From positions 1 through 64,000 of the forward strand of contig CAVWTN010000001.1 of the NCBI GenBank assembly GCA_963757945.1: a stretch of DNA of 64,000 nucleotides. The letters are read 5' to 3'. Under the pieces are notes generated by a model. It saw only the letters and a list, made by a program, of their open reading frames with translations. It was not told where the DNA came from and searched no databases. Origin of the DNA: CAVWTN01 sp963757945 (GTDB lineage: Bacteria > Vulcanimicrobiota > Vulcanimicrobiia > Vulcanimicrobiales > Vulcanimicrobiaceae). Of the stretch, positions 55,127 through 63,567 are shown in pieces. Numbering within the stretch: position 1 is the first letter of the stretch; every line of letters begins with the position of its first letter. The position numbers and the translations under genes were made by a program.

Positions 55127-55270
55127 GCGCCGGTCGGCAGTCCATTTGCGGCTTGGCGTGCTCGCCTTCCGGCGGCAGTCGCCTCATGGTTCGCGCGCGA
55201 TCTCGTAGCGTCGGCGCTCGCTCTCGTTGAGAGTGGAAGCGTTACGCTGCGCGTCGTCGAGGAGCCCCGG

Positions 55271-58200
55271 GTGGAAGCGGAGGTGCGCGATCCTCGTTTC
55301 TCGGCGCCCGTCATCGCACTCGTCGAGTGGGGCGGCGGGACGGGCCCGCTCGCGCTGCGCCCGGTCTGCACGTGCGGGGCGAGCGGCGTCTGCGCGCACG
55401 CGATCGCCACGCTCGAGGCGGTCCGTTCGCAAACGGAGTTCACTCAGCGCGCGGCCGACGACGACGACGTCGATCTGAGTTGGATCCCTGCGGCGCGCCC
55501 GGTCGGGAGCGGCCGCCGGGCCCGCAGCGTGTGGGTCGTGTTCTCGATCGTCGAAGGGGTCGTGGGGGCGTCGCTCGTGCTGGATTCGCCGCGCTTGCGC
55601 GGCGCCGTGCGGGATGCCGCCGCGATCCTGACGATGATGGATTCATCGCCGGCCGACGACTGGGACGATGCGGATCGCGAATTGCTGCGCGATGAGGCGG
55701 TCTACGACGCCTTCAACGGCCGCACGCCGGCCAAGGCGCTGGGCCGCTCGATGCTCGCGCTCGCGCGGCACCCGCGCGTTCGCTTCGACGGCGATCCCTC
55801 GCTCGCGCGCCACCCCTCGGAACTGGCGGAGTTCGCGGTCGACTTGCGCGGCGTGCGCTTGCGCGCGACGCAACGGGGCGGAGCGTTCGTTCCGCTGCTG
55901 ATCAACGCGGACGCCCGGCGGGTCGCCGTGGCCGAAGCCGCGGTCGTCCCGGGGCCCCCGCAGTGGCTCGTCACCAAACGTGCCGCCTACCTGCTCGACG
56001 GCAGCTTCGATGCGCGGCGCACGATCGAGGCGGTGCGCGGGCTCAACGGCAGCGCGCCGCCCGCCCGCCGCGCCAAGCGCGCGTTTTCGCTGCGGACGAT
56101 CGAACGCGTCGCACCGTATCTCTTACGCGAGGAACGCGCGCAACTCGGGATCGTCGATGCGGCGCAGCCCTCCGCCGAGATGGCGCTGGCTTGGAATGCG
56201 GGCGCGCTGGTCGCCGTGCTGACGTTCGTGGATCGCGCGAGCGCCGCGCGCGCACCCTACGACGTGCTCGGCGCGATCGCCCGCGAAGGCACGGGGTTCA
56301 TTCGGTTCACGGCCGAGCACGCGCATGCGCTGCGGCACCGCCTGATCGAGGCCGGCTTCGTCCCCCGCGGCATCGACGCGTTCGCGCTCCACGGAACGGA
56401 CCGAGCGGCGGCGTTCGTACGCGAAGTGCTGCCGACGTGGGGCGATCTGGATCGTCGTCTGGACCCGGGCTTGGCGGACCTCGCCGCCGGGAGCGCGCAA
56501 CTCGACGTCTCCGTCTCGGCCGTGCGCCCGGCCGCGGAGGCCGATTGGTTCGAATTGAGCGTCGACGCGACGCTGCCTGACGGCCAGACGCTCACGCCGG
56601 CGGAGATCGACGCGCTGCTTTCGTCCTCGGGAAAATACGCCGATGTTCGCGGGAAGCTCGTCGACGTCGAGCGGTTCCGCGCGCGGAGCATCCTCGTCGC
56701 CGACCTGACGGAACGCAAGCGCACGGGCCTGGCGGCGTTGCTGGCGCTGCGCGACGAACTGCACGAGAGTTTCGACGTCGTCTCGCTCCCGCCCGAAGTC
56801 GAAGAGCTGCGCGAGCGGCTGCGGGCGTTCGCGGGGATCCCGCACGTCGAACCGCCGCCGCTGGAGCGCGGCGAGCTGCGCCACTATCAGGAGATCGGGC
56901 TCGACTTTCTCTCGTATCTCGCCTCGTTCTCGTTCGGCGGGATCCTCGCCGACGAGATGGGCCTGGGCAAGACGATCCAGGTGATCAGCCACCTGCTCCA
57001 TCGCAAACACAGCGAGGGCGCCTCGCCGTCGCTCGTGATCGCGCCGACCTCCGTGACGCACACTTGGGAGAACGAGATCAAGCGCTTCGCGCCCGAGCTC
57101 TCCACGCTGCGCCTGCAGTCCGGGAGCGAGCGCGCGGCCCGCTACGAGGAGATCGCCGCCGCGGACGTCGTGATCACGTCGTATGCGATCGCCCGGATCG
57201 ACGCCGAGCAACTCGCCGGCCAGCGCTTCCGCACGCTGATCCTCGACGAGGCGCAGAACGCGAAGAACCCGAGCTCGCAGATCGCCCGCGTCGTGCGTTC
57301 GCTCTCGGCCGACCACCGCATCGCGCTGACGGGGACGCCCGTCGAGAACTCGCTGCGCGACCTGTGGGCGATCTTCGCGTTCGCGGAGCCCGGCCTGCTC
57401 GGCACGGAATCCGCGTTCCGCCGCCGCTTCGAACTGCCGATCGCCGAGGGCGACGGGCGCGCGACGCAGACGCTGCGGGCGCGGCTCGAACCCTTCGTGC
57501 TGCGCCGCACGAAGGAAGACGTCGCCCCAGAACTGCCCGAACGCACCGAAGTCGTGCTGGAATGCGATCTCTCGCCGCTGCAACGGCGTCTCTACCGCGG
57601 CGTCGCCGAGGCGGCCCGGCGCGACCTCTTCCCGCTCGTCGAAGCGCAGGGGATCGAGCGCACCACGGTTCACGTGCTCGCCGCACTCACGCGGCTGCGC
57701 CAGATCTGCGCGCATCCTGGGATGCTGTTCGAGGAGCACCGCAACGATCCCGAAGCGAGCGCGAAGTTCGAATCGTTCCTCGAAACCGTCGAGGAGATTC
57801 TCTCCGGCCAGCATCGCGTGCTCGTCTTCAGCGCCTTCGCGTCGATGCTCAAGATCATGCGCGCGGAGCTCGACCGGCGCGGCATCGGCTACGGGTACCT
57901 CGACGGGTCCACCAAGGATCGCGAGCGCAGCGCCGAGGTCGAGCGCTTCATGCGGCCCGACGGGCCGCCGATCTTCCTCTGCTCGCTCAAAGCGGGCGGC
58001 GTCGGCTTGACGCTGACCGCCGCCGACTACGTGATCCTGTACGATCCGTGGTGGAACCCCGCGGTCGAGCGCCAAGCGATCGACCGGACGCATCGCATCG
58101 GCCAGAAGCGCAACGTGACGGCCTACCGCCTGGTGACCAGCGGAACCGTCGAGGAGAAGATCCGGGTCCTCGCCGAGCGCAAGGCCGACCTCTCCCGCGC

Positions 58201-58279
58201 CGTCATCAAGGCCGACGGCGCGATCGCGAAATCGCTGACGCGCGAAGACCTGGAACTGCTGCTCGCCGATCCGGAGTGA
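55271..58279 (+). CDS. SWI2/SNF2 helicase with N-terminal SWIM zinc finger
   Basis: This 1002-residue protein starts at GTG, chosen because GAGGAG lies six bases upstream. The SWIM motif CxCx5CxH is at residues 33-43. A middle region of about 500 residues resembles bacterial SNF2-associated domains. The ATPase has motif I DEMGLGKT (561-568), DEAQ (ILDEAQNAKN), TGTPVENSLRDLWAIF, and motif VI QAIDRTHRIGQKR. It probably remodels nucleic-acid-protein complexes. The frame stays open without stop or standard start back to the clpC stop, and reads like SWIM-protein sequence, so a longer N-terminus using an unusual start is possible. Confidence 0.92.
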   Translation: MEAEVRDPRFSAPVIALVEWGGGTGPLALRPVCTCGASGVCAHAIATLEAVRSQTEFTQRAADDDDVDLSWIPAARPVGSGRRARSVWVVFSIVEGVVGASLVLDSPRLRGAVRDAAAILTMMDSSPADDWDDADRELLRDEAVYDAFNGRTPAKALGRSMLALARHPRVRFDGDPSLARHPSELAEFAVDLRGVRLRATQRGGAFVPLLINADARRVAVAEAAVVPGPPQWLVTKRAAYLLDGSFDARRTIEAVRGLNGSAPPARRAKRAFSLRTIERVAPYLLREERAQLGIVDAAQPSAEMALAWNAGALVAVLTFVDRASAARAPYDVLGAIAREGTGFIRFTAEHAHALRHRLIEAGFVPRGIDAFALHGTDRAAAFVREVLPTWGDLDRRLDPGLADLAAGSAQLDVSVSAVRPAAEADWFELSVDATLPDGQTLTPAEIDALLSSSGKYADVRGKLVDVERFRARSILVADLTERKRTGLAALLALRDELHESFDVVSLPPEVEELRERLRAFAGIPHVEPPPLERGELRHYQEIGLDFLSYLASFSFGGILADEMGLGKTIQVISHLLHRKHSEGASPSLVIAPTSVTHTWENEIKRFAPELSTLRLQSGSERAARYEEIAAADVVITSYAIARIDAEQLAGQRFRTLILDEAQNAKNPSSQIARVVRSLSADHRIALTGTPVENSLRDLWAIFAFAEPGLLGTESAFRRRFELPIAEGDGRATQTLRARLEPFVLRRTKEDVAPELPERTEVVLECDLSPLQRRLYRGVAEAARRDLFPLVEAQGIERTTVHVLAALTRLRQICAHPGMLFEEHRNDPEASAKFESFLETVEEILSGQHRVLVFSAFASMLKIMRAELDRRGIGYGYLDGSTKDRERSAEVERFMRPDGPPIFLCSLKAGGVGLTLTAADYVILYDPWWNPAVERQAIDRTHRIGQKRNVTAYRLVTSGTVEEKIRVLAERKADLSRAVIKADGAIAKSLTREDLELLLADPE

Positions 58280-58359
58280 TGCCCGCCCGCCCCGGCGACG
58301 GTAGCGCGTAAGGAGGCGCCGGGCGCCCGGAGAATTGGCGCAGCCGGAGGATTGACGCG

Positions 58360-60024
58360 ATGCTCAGTTACGTTCATGGCGCAAGTTCGGTGCCGCTGAT
58401 CGGCGAGACGATCGGCGCCCATTTCGATCGCGTAGCGGAACGCTACCCGGAGAACGACGCCGTCGTCTCGGTCGCGCAAGGTATCAAGTTGACCTACGCC
58501 GAGCTGCGCCGCGAGACGGACGCGCTGGCGCGCGGGCTGCTCGCGCTTGGCGTCAAGCACGGCGACCGGGTCGGGATCTGGTCGACGAACAACGTCGAGT
58601 GGGTCATCGCGCAGTTCGCGACGCCGAAGATCGGCGCGATTCTCGTCAACATCAATCCGGCGTATCGCACGAGCGAAGTCGCCTACGTCCTGCGGCAGAG
58701 CGGCATCTCCGTGCTGCTCTCGCAGGTTCGCCACAAGACGAGCGACTACGCGGGCATGCTCCGCGAGGTCGGTCGCGATCTGCCCGAGTTGCGTCTGGTC
58801 GTGTTCATCGGCGACGACGAACTGGATGCTCCGTTCGCGGACTCGCTGCGCTGGGCTGACGTTCTTGCCGCCGGCAACAACGTTCCCGCCGATCAGCTCC
58901 GGGCGCGTCTGGAGCGCACGCAGTTCGACGAGGCGATCAACATCCAATACACCTCCGGGACGACGGGCTTCCCGAAAGGCGCGACGCTCTCGCACCACAA
59001 CATCCTCAACAACGGCTTCTTCATCGGCGAAGGCTGCCGCTACACCGAGCGCGACCGCGTCTGTATCCCGGTGCCGTTCTACCACTGTTTCGGGATGGTC
59101 CTCGCGAACCTGGCCTGCGTGACGCACGGCGCCACGATGGTGATCCCCGCTCCGACGTTCGATTCCGCGCTGACGCTGGCCGCCGTCGAACGCGAGCGCT
59201 GTACCTCGCTGTACGGCGTTCCGACGATGTTCATCGCCGAACTCGCGCTCCCCAACTTCAAAGGCTACGACCTCTCGACGCTGCGCACCGGGATCATGGC
59301 GGGCTCTCCCTGCCCCGTCGAAGTGATGAAACGGGTGCAGACCGAGATGCACATGCCCGAGGTCACGATCTGCTACGGCATGACGGAGACCTCGCCCGTC
59401 TCGACGCAGACCGCCGTCGACGATCCCCTCGAGAAGCGCACCGGTACGGTCGGGCGCGCGCACCCGCATCTCGAAGTGAAGATCGTCGACGAGCGCGGCG
59501 CGATCGTCCCGCGCAACACCCCCGGCGAACTGTGCACGCGCGGCTACAGCGTGATGCTCGGTTATTGGAACGATCCGGAGAACACCGCCCGCGCGATCGA
59601 TAGCGCGCGCTACATGCACACCGGCGACATCGCGACGATGGACGACGACGGCTACCTGAACATCAGCGGCCGCATCAAAGACATGGTGATCCGCGGCGGC
59701 GAGAACCTCTACCCGCGCGAGATCGAGGAGTTCCTCTACACGCATCCCGCGATCCGCGACGTGCAAGTGATCGGCGTCCCCGATCTCAAATACGGCGAGG
59801 AGCTCGTCGCTTGGGTGATCCTGCACCCCGGCGCGAACGTGACCGACGAGGACATCCGCGAGTACTGCCGCGGCAAGATCGCCCACTACAAGATCCCGCG
59901 CTACGTCAAGTTCACGACCGAGTTCCCGATGACCGTGACCGGCAAGATCCGCAAGGTCGAAATGCGCGAGCGCTCCACGCAAGAGCTCGGCCTGGCCGAT
60001 GCCGCGAAGGTCAAAACGGCATAG
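58360..60024 (+). CDS. Acyl-CoA synthetase (AMP-forming, FadD/ACSF2-like)
   Basis: This 554-residue enzyme has the AMP-binding signature YTSGTTGFPKGATLSH, the A5 region GYWNDPENT, and GRIKDMVIRGGENLYPREIE with the adenylation hinge; the catalytic Lys is in TGKIRKVE. It activates fatty or other carboxylic acids to CoA thioesters, feeding beta-oxidation and, for odd-chain or branched acids, the propionyl-CoA route in this window. The chain-length preference cannot be told. GGAGGA lies about eight bases before the ATG. The IS element lies 23 bases downstream of its stop. Confidence 0.93.
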   Translation: MLSYVHGASSVPLIGETIGAHFDRVAERYPENDAVVSVAQGIKLTYAELRRETDALARGLLALGVKHGDRVGIWSTNNVEWVIAQFATPKIGAILVNINPAYRTSEVAYVLRQSGISVLLSQVRHKTSDYAGMLREVGRDLPELRLVVFIGDDELDAPFADSLRWADVLAAGNNVPADQLRARLERTQFDEAINIQYTSGTTGFPKGATLSHHNILNNGFFIGEGCRYTERDRVCIPVPFYHCFGMVLANLACVTHGATMVIPAPTFDSALTLAAVERERCTSLYGVPTMFIAELALPNFKGYDLSTLRTGIMAGSPCPVEVMKRVQTEMHMPEVTICYGMTETSPVSTQTAVDDPLEKRTGTVGRAHPHLEVKIVDERGAIVPRNTPGELCTRGYSVMLGYWNDPENTARAIDSARYMHTGDIATMDDDGYLNISGRIKDMVIRGGENLYPREIEEFLYTHPAIRDVQVIGVPDLKYGEELVAWVILHPGANVTDEDIREYCRGKIAHYKIPRYVKFTTEFPMTVTGKIRKVEMRERSTQELGLADAAKVKTA

Positions 60025-60057
60025 CGCCCGGCGCACCCTCCGACAAGATGAGATGAG

Positions 60058-60135
60058 AAGGCCGGTCTCCAATCGGGATCGCTTCTGTAACGAAGCCCCG
60101 GACGCACTCGAGGTGCAAGGAAGGAGACCGACCTT
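60058..60135 (+). promoter_or_regulatory. Stem sequestering the transposase ribosome-binding site
   Basis: AAGGCCGGTCTCC (60058-60070) can pair with GGAGACCGACCTT (60123-60135) with one mismatch. The right arm overlaps the transposase Shine-Dalgarno sequence AAGGAGA (60121-60127). Transcripts entering from the neighbouring acyl-CoA ligase gene would fold this stem and block transposase translation, whereas a promoter inside the element would not include the left arm. The mechanism is inferred. Confidence 0.6.
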
Positions 60136-60136
60136 C

Positions 60137-61303
60137 ATGACCAAGCATACCAAAGCCCAAGGAAAAGCCAAGTCCCCGACCCCGAACTCGCCGACGATGA
60201 GAACAGGAGTCTCCTACCAAGCAAGCAAGGCCGACGCTGCCGGGTCTTCCGGGCGCCTGACGATCGGGCTGGATTTAGGCGATCGTTCCACGGCGTACTG
60301 CATGCTCGACGCTGACGGACAGATCTTGGCCGAGGGAAAGTTCAAGACGGTGCGGGCGGCGATCGATCAACAGTTCGGCCGCCTTGCGCCGGCACGCATT
60401 GCGTTGGAAGCCGGCACGCACTCCGGATGGATCAGCCGTTTGATCGAATCGCACGGTCATGACGTGATCGTCGCCAACCCCCGCGAGGTGCGCAAGATCT
60501 ACCAGAACGACCGCAAGAACGACCGCAACGACGCGCGGATTCTGGCACGCTTAGCCCGTGTCGATCCGCAGTTGCTCGCGCCCATTCACCACCGTGATGC
60601 GAAGATGCAGGCCGACCTTGCGACCATCCGAACTCGGGACACGCTTGTGGCGGCGCGGACCAAGTGCGTCAACGCGATGCGCGGTCTGGTGAAGTCGCTA
60701 GGCGGGCGACTGCCCAAGTGCAGCACCGAAAGCTTTTGCAAGCGTGTCGGCGCAGCTATCCCGGCGGATCTGGAAACGGCTTTGCGCCCCCTGATCGTAA
60801 CCATCCAGACCCTCAACGAGCAGATCCGCGGCTGTGACAAGCAGATCGAGACGCTCGCGGAGCAAACCTATCCTCAGACGGCACTGCTGCGCCAGGTCGG
60901 CAGCGTCGGGGCGCTTACGTCCACAGCGTTTATCCTCACGATCGCCGACGAAAAACGCTTCACGAAGAGCCGCGAGGTCGGTCCCTTTTTGGGATTGGTT
61001 CCCCGACAAGACGATTCCGGCGAGCGCAGCTCACAACTACGCATCACCAAGACCGGTAACGCCTACCTGCGACGACTCTTGGTTGGAAGCGCCCAGTACA
61101 TCTTGGGGCCTTTCGGACCCGACACCGACCTCCGTCGCTACGGTGAACGGCTGATGCAGCGCGGCGGCAAGAACGCCAAGAAGCGCGCTGTCGTCGCGGT
61201 GGCGCGCAAACTTGCCGTGCTCTTGCACCGGCTGTGGGTCACCGGCGAAGCATACGAGCCCCTGCGCAACTCCAAGCATCCGGAGCCGATGGAAGCGGCG
61301 TAA
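60137..61303 (+). CDS. IS110-family transposase (DEDD recombinase)
   Basis: This 388-residue protein starts at the ATG at 60137. After a basic, disordered lead of about 35 residues comes the RuvC-like DEDD domain: GLDLGDRSTAYCML with the first Asp, LEAGTHSGWISRLI with the Glu, and NDRNDARILARLARVD with the two later Asp. A coiled-coil linker follows, then the Transposase_20 region (QVGSVGALTSTAFIL, FLGLVPRQDDSG) with the Ser-containing catalytic part typical of IS110. The gene is full length and seems intact, so the element may still be active. Members of this family use a bridge RNA encoded in the non-coding end. Confidence 0.95.
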   Translation: MTKHTKAQGKAKSPTPNSPTMRTGVSYQASKADAAGSSGRLTIGLDLGDRSTAYCMLDADGQILAEGKFKTVRAAIDQQFGRLAPARIALEAGTHSGWISRLIESHGHDVIVANPREVRKIYQNDRKNDRNDARILARLARVDPQLLAPIHHRDAKMQADLATIRTRDTLVAARTKCVNAMRGLVKSLGGRLPKCSTESFCKRVGAAIPADLETALRPLIVTIQTLNEQIRGCDKQIETLAEQTYPQTALLRQVGSVGALTSTAFILTIADEKRFTKSREVGPFLGLVPRQDDSGERSSQLRITKTGNAYLRRLLVGSAQYILGPFGPDTDLRRYGERLMQRGGKNAKKRAVVAVARKLAVLLHRLWVTGEAYEPLRNSKHPEPMEAA

Positions 61304-61382
61304 GGCAAGCCCTTTAACGAAATACGATACCAACGAGGTCGGCTGCAAGCGGAGCAACGACGTTTCAATGACCGCCGCGTTC

Positions 61383-61440
61383 GGGTGACTGCGCCCTGAG
61401 CACTGGTCCATCGAGGCCGCGTGACAAGATGGCAGCACCC
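61383..61440 (+). ncRNA. Candidate bridge-RNA target-binding loop of the IS element
   Basis: The right non-coding region of the IS folds here into a stem: GGGTG-A-CTGC (61383-61392) with GCAGCACCC (61432-61440). The stem encloses an internal loop with strands GCCCTGAG (61393-61400) and ACAAGATG (61424-61431), capped by a hairpin (CAC 61401-61403 with GTG 61421-61423, and GGTC 61405-61408 with GGCC 61415-61418). GACAAGATG (61423-61431) is identical to the left insertion-site junction (60042-60050), and CCCTGAG is nearly complementary to CTCAAGGG at the right flank (61588-61595). This layout, with one strand matching the left and the other complementing the right, is that of an IS110-family bridge RNA target loop. 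Confidence 0.55.
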
Positions 61441-61672
61441 ACCTTTCCGAGGAACCTCAACAGGCACAGAGCCCCACAGCGGCTCGTCAAAAGTGCGGAT
61501 GGAAGCAGGGCGAAAGGGCGGCACGAGGGCATTGAAGACGCGCTAACCACCCCGTAATCTTGACAACGACCGGCCTTCTCATGGAAGCTCAAGGGTGACG
61601 CGTATTCTCCGACCCGCCGGCCACAGTGCAAGCCGAAAAGCCGAAAAGTGATCGCGGAGCAGCGTGTAGGCA

Positions 61673-61821
61673 GGCGGGCGGGGTGGCGACATGCCCCCGC
61701 GGGGCCTCCAGCTTTCCCGCGGAGCCATGGATGGCGGGAGCGGGAAAGTGGAGGAGTAGCAATTTCGCAGGATGCGAAATTGCGGGCGTCCCCGCGGGGG
61801 CATGTCGCCGCCCCGCCCGCC
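61673..61821. repeat. Nested three-stem palindromic element
   Basis: The outer arms, 61673-61704 and 61790-61821, are 32 bases each with a single mismatch (both contain GACATGCCCCCGCGGGG or its complement). Inside are two further stems: 61705-61720 with 61740-61754 (one bulge), and the perfect GCAATTTCGCA (61759-61769) with TGCGAAATTGC (61773-61783) around GGA. Together they fold as a three-way junction of 149 bases. Open frames through it are spurious. It lies about 85 bases beyond the IS end and before the converging exporter gene, so it could be a non-autonomous mobile element, a bidirectional terminator or a structured RNA. Confidence 0.85.
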
Positions 61822-61879
61822 GGGCCCCGCTCCGAGCCGCTCGCCGCACCGCTGCTCGGTTCGCCGCTCGAAGGGCGGG

Positions 61880-63373
61880 CTATTCCAGCGGGACCGGGGC
61901 GTCTAGGACGACCTCGTGCGAGGGTGGATGGAGCAGCAGCACCAGCGGAATGCTGACGGCGAAGATGATCCCGGTCAGCCGGAATAGGTAGTCGTAGGAG
62001 ATCACGGCCGCGTTCTCGGCGACCATCGCGTTGAGCTGCATAAGGGCCCCCGCGTGATTGCCGGGTCCCGTCAACATGGCCGCTACCGCCGGATTCGCTT
62101 TCGTGACGGTGCCCGCGAGCAGCGTGTGGACGGTCGCCTCACGACGTTCTTGGATCACCTGGAGGATCGCGATGCCCAGGCTCCCGCCGAGCTGACGAAC
62201 CAGCGTCGAGATTCCGGTCGCGCTCGCGAGCCCCGCGCGGTTGATCCCGGAGAGCGTCGCCGTGGTCAGCGGCACGAACAGGAAACCGAGCGCGAAGCCC
62301 TGCACCGCCCGCGGCCAGAAGACGTCCCAGTAGCCGGCGTATTGATTGAGATCGCCCATCCACCAGGCGGAGAACGCGAAGATCGCGAGGCCGCTCGCGA
62401 TCACGTAGCGCGGGTCGGTCAACGCGGAGGCGCGGGCGGCCAGCGGCATGCTGATCGCCGTGGCGATCGCTCCCGGGAGCAGCGCGAGGCCGGTTTGCCA
62501 GGCATCGAAGCCTAGGACGCGCTGGAAGAAGAGCGGGAGCGTCAGGTTCAGCCCGAACAGGCCGAAGCCGCTGATCACGCCGATCAGGTTGCCGGCGGCA
62601 AACGAGCGCTCCTTGAACAAGCGCAGATCGACGAACGGGTGCCGGTCGTGCACTTCGCGCCAGATGAAGAAGCCCAGCGTGAAGAGCCCCAGCACGAGCA
62701 GCAGCGTGATCGTCGAAGAATCGAACCAGTCGTCGTGCTGGCCGCGTTCCAGCACGTACTGCAGCGAGGCCACGCCGACGGTCATCGCCCCCAGGCCCAG
62801 CCAATCGATCCCGACCTCCGGTTTCTTGATGTACGAGGGGTCGCGGATGTAGGCCAGCGTCATGATGAACGCGACGATGCCGATCGGAATGTTGATCGCG
62901 AAAATCAGCGGCCAGCTGTAGTTGTCGACGATGTAGCCGCCGAGCGTCGGCCCCAGCGCCGGCCCGACCATCGCGCCGATGCCGAACAGGGCCATCGCCT
63001 GTCCGCGCTTGTTGACCGGGAACGACTCGAACAGGATCGCCTGCGCGGTCGGCTGCAGGGCGCCGCCCCCTAGCCCCTGGATGACGCGGAAGATCACGAG
63101 GGCCGTCACGCTCGTCGCGAGCGAACAGAAGAGCGAGGCGATCGTGAAGATGGCCAGGCACGCGGCGTAATACGTCCGGCGGCCCAGCATGGCGGTCAGC
63201 CAGCCGTTGAGCGGCATCACGACGACGTTGGCGATGATGTATCCCGTCGCGACCCAGGTGATCTCGTCGGTCGTCGCGCCGAGCGTCCCCGACATCTCGT
63301 TGAGCGCGACGTTGACGATCGTCGCATCGATGATCGCCATGATCAGCCCGAGCATCACGGTCACCACGATCAT
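61880..63373 (-). CDS. DHA2-type MFS multidrug exporter (second copy)
   Basis: This 14-TM-type transporter has about 497 residues from the ATG at 63373, and is a close relative of the exporter at 21.4 kb (shared MAIIDATIVNVAL, MPLNGWLTA, GGGALQPTAQAILFE, GAMVGPALGPTLGGYIVDN). By comparison with that copy the N-terminus should be about 25 residues longer; an in-frame ATC at 63448 preceded by GAGG at eight bases would provide this, so the true start may be non-canonical. A TetR gene faces away from it and probably represses it. The IS and palindromic element lie beyond its 3' end. Confidence 0.9.
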   Translation of the reverse strand: MIVVTVMLGLIMAIIDATIVNVALNEMSGTLGATTDEITWVATGYIIANVVVMPLNGWLTAMLGRRTYYAACLAIFTIASLFCSLATSVTALVIFRVIQGLGGGALQPTAQAILFESFPVNKRGQAMALFGIGAMVGPALGPTLGGYIVDNYSWPLIFAINIPIGIVAFIMTLAYIRDPSYIKKPEVGIDWLGLGAMTVGVASLQYVLERGQHDDWFDSSTITLLLVLGLFTLGFFIWREVHDRHPFVDLRLFKERSFAAGNLIGVISGFGLFGLNLTLPLFFQRVLGFDAWQTGLALLPGAIATAISMPLAARASALTDPRYVIASGLAIFAFSAWWMGDLNQYAGYWDVFWPRAVQGFALGFLFVPLTTATLSGINRAGLASATGISTLVRQLGGSLGIAILQVIQERREATVHTLLAGTVTKANPAVAAMLTGPGNHAGALMQLNAMVAENAAVISYDYLFRLTGIIFAVSIPLVLLLHPPSHEVVLDAPVPLE

Positions 63374-63463
63374 GGCGAGCGGCGGCTCCCGGCGGACGGC
63401 CGTTATGCCAGGGCCGGCGCCGGCGGGGCTGACTGCGATGGTTGCGATGACGAAATCCTCTAG

Positions 63464-63511
63464 TTGCGTCCAGCGCGGTGGTACGCTAGAATGACGAAAC
63501 CGTCCATTATA
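63464..63511. promoter_or_regulatory. Overlapping divergent promoters of tetR and exporter
   Basis: Plus strand: TTGCGT (63464-63469), 17 bases, TAGAAT (63487-63492), a plausible promoter for the TetR gene. Minus strand: TATAAT (63511-63506), a perfect -10 for the exporter, with no clear -35. An imperfect inverted repeat GCGTCCA-N6-TGG-T-ACGC (63466-63486) lies between the plus-strand boxes and is a candidate TetR operator. The promoters are close enough for one operator to control both genes. Confidence 0.5.
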
Positions 63512-63567
63512 CCCTTCGCCGGAGGTTTCCCTTCTCGAGACCGCGGCGGAGTTCGGGGGATCGTGCG

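Larger units (their letters stand above)
60048..61584 (+). mobile_element. IS110-family insertion sequence, IS1111-type
   Basis: About 1.54 kb with a single transposase gene. Subterminal inverted repeats are perfect over 15 bases: ATGAGAAGGCCGGTC at 60053-60067 and GACCGGCCTTCTCAT at 61568-61582. The non-coding part is short at the left (about 90 bases) and long at the right (about 280 bases), as in the IS1111 group. No target-site duplication beyond a shared AAG (60045-60047 and 61585-61587) or ATG (60048-60050 and 61581-61583) is seen, which fits IS110-type recombination. The flanks together rebuild a REP-like palindrome. Confidence 0.9.

Noticed and set aside
61589..61991. Several short open frames across the palindromic element
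   Set aside because: They are translations of the inverted repeat in several frames and strands; no ribosome-binding sites and mutually overlapping.
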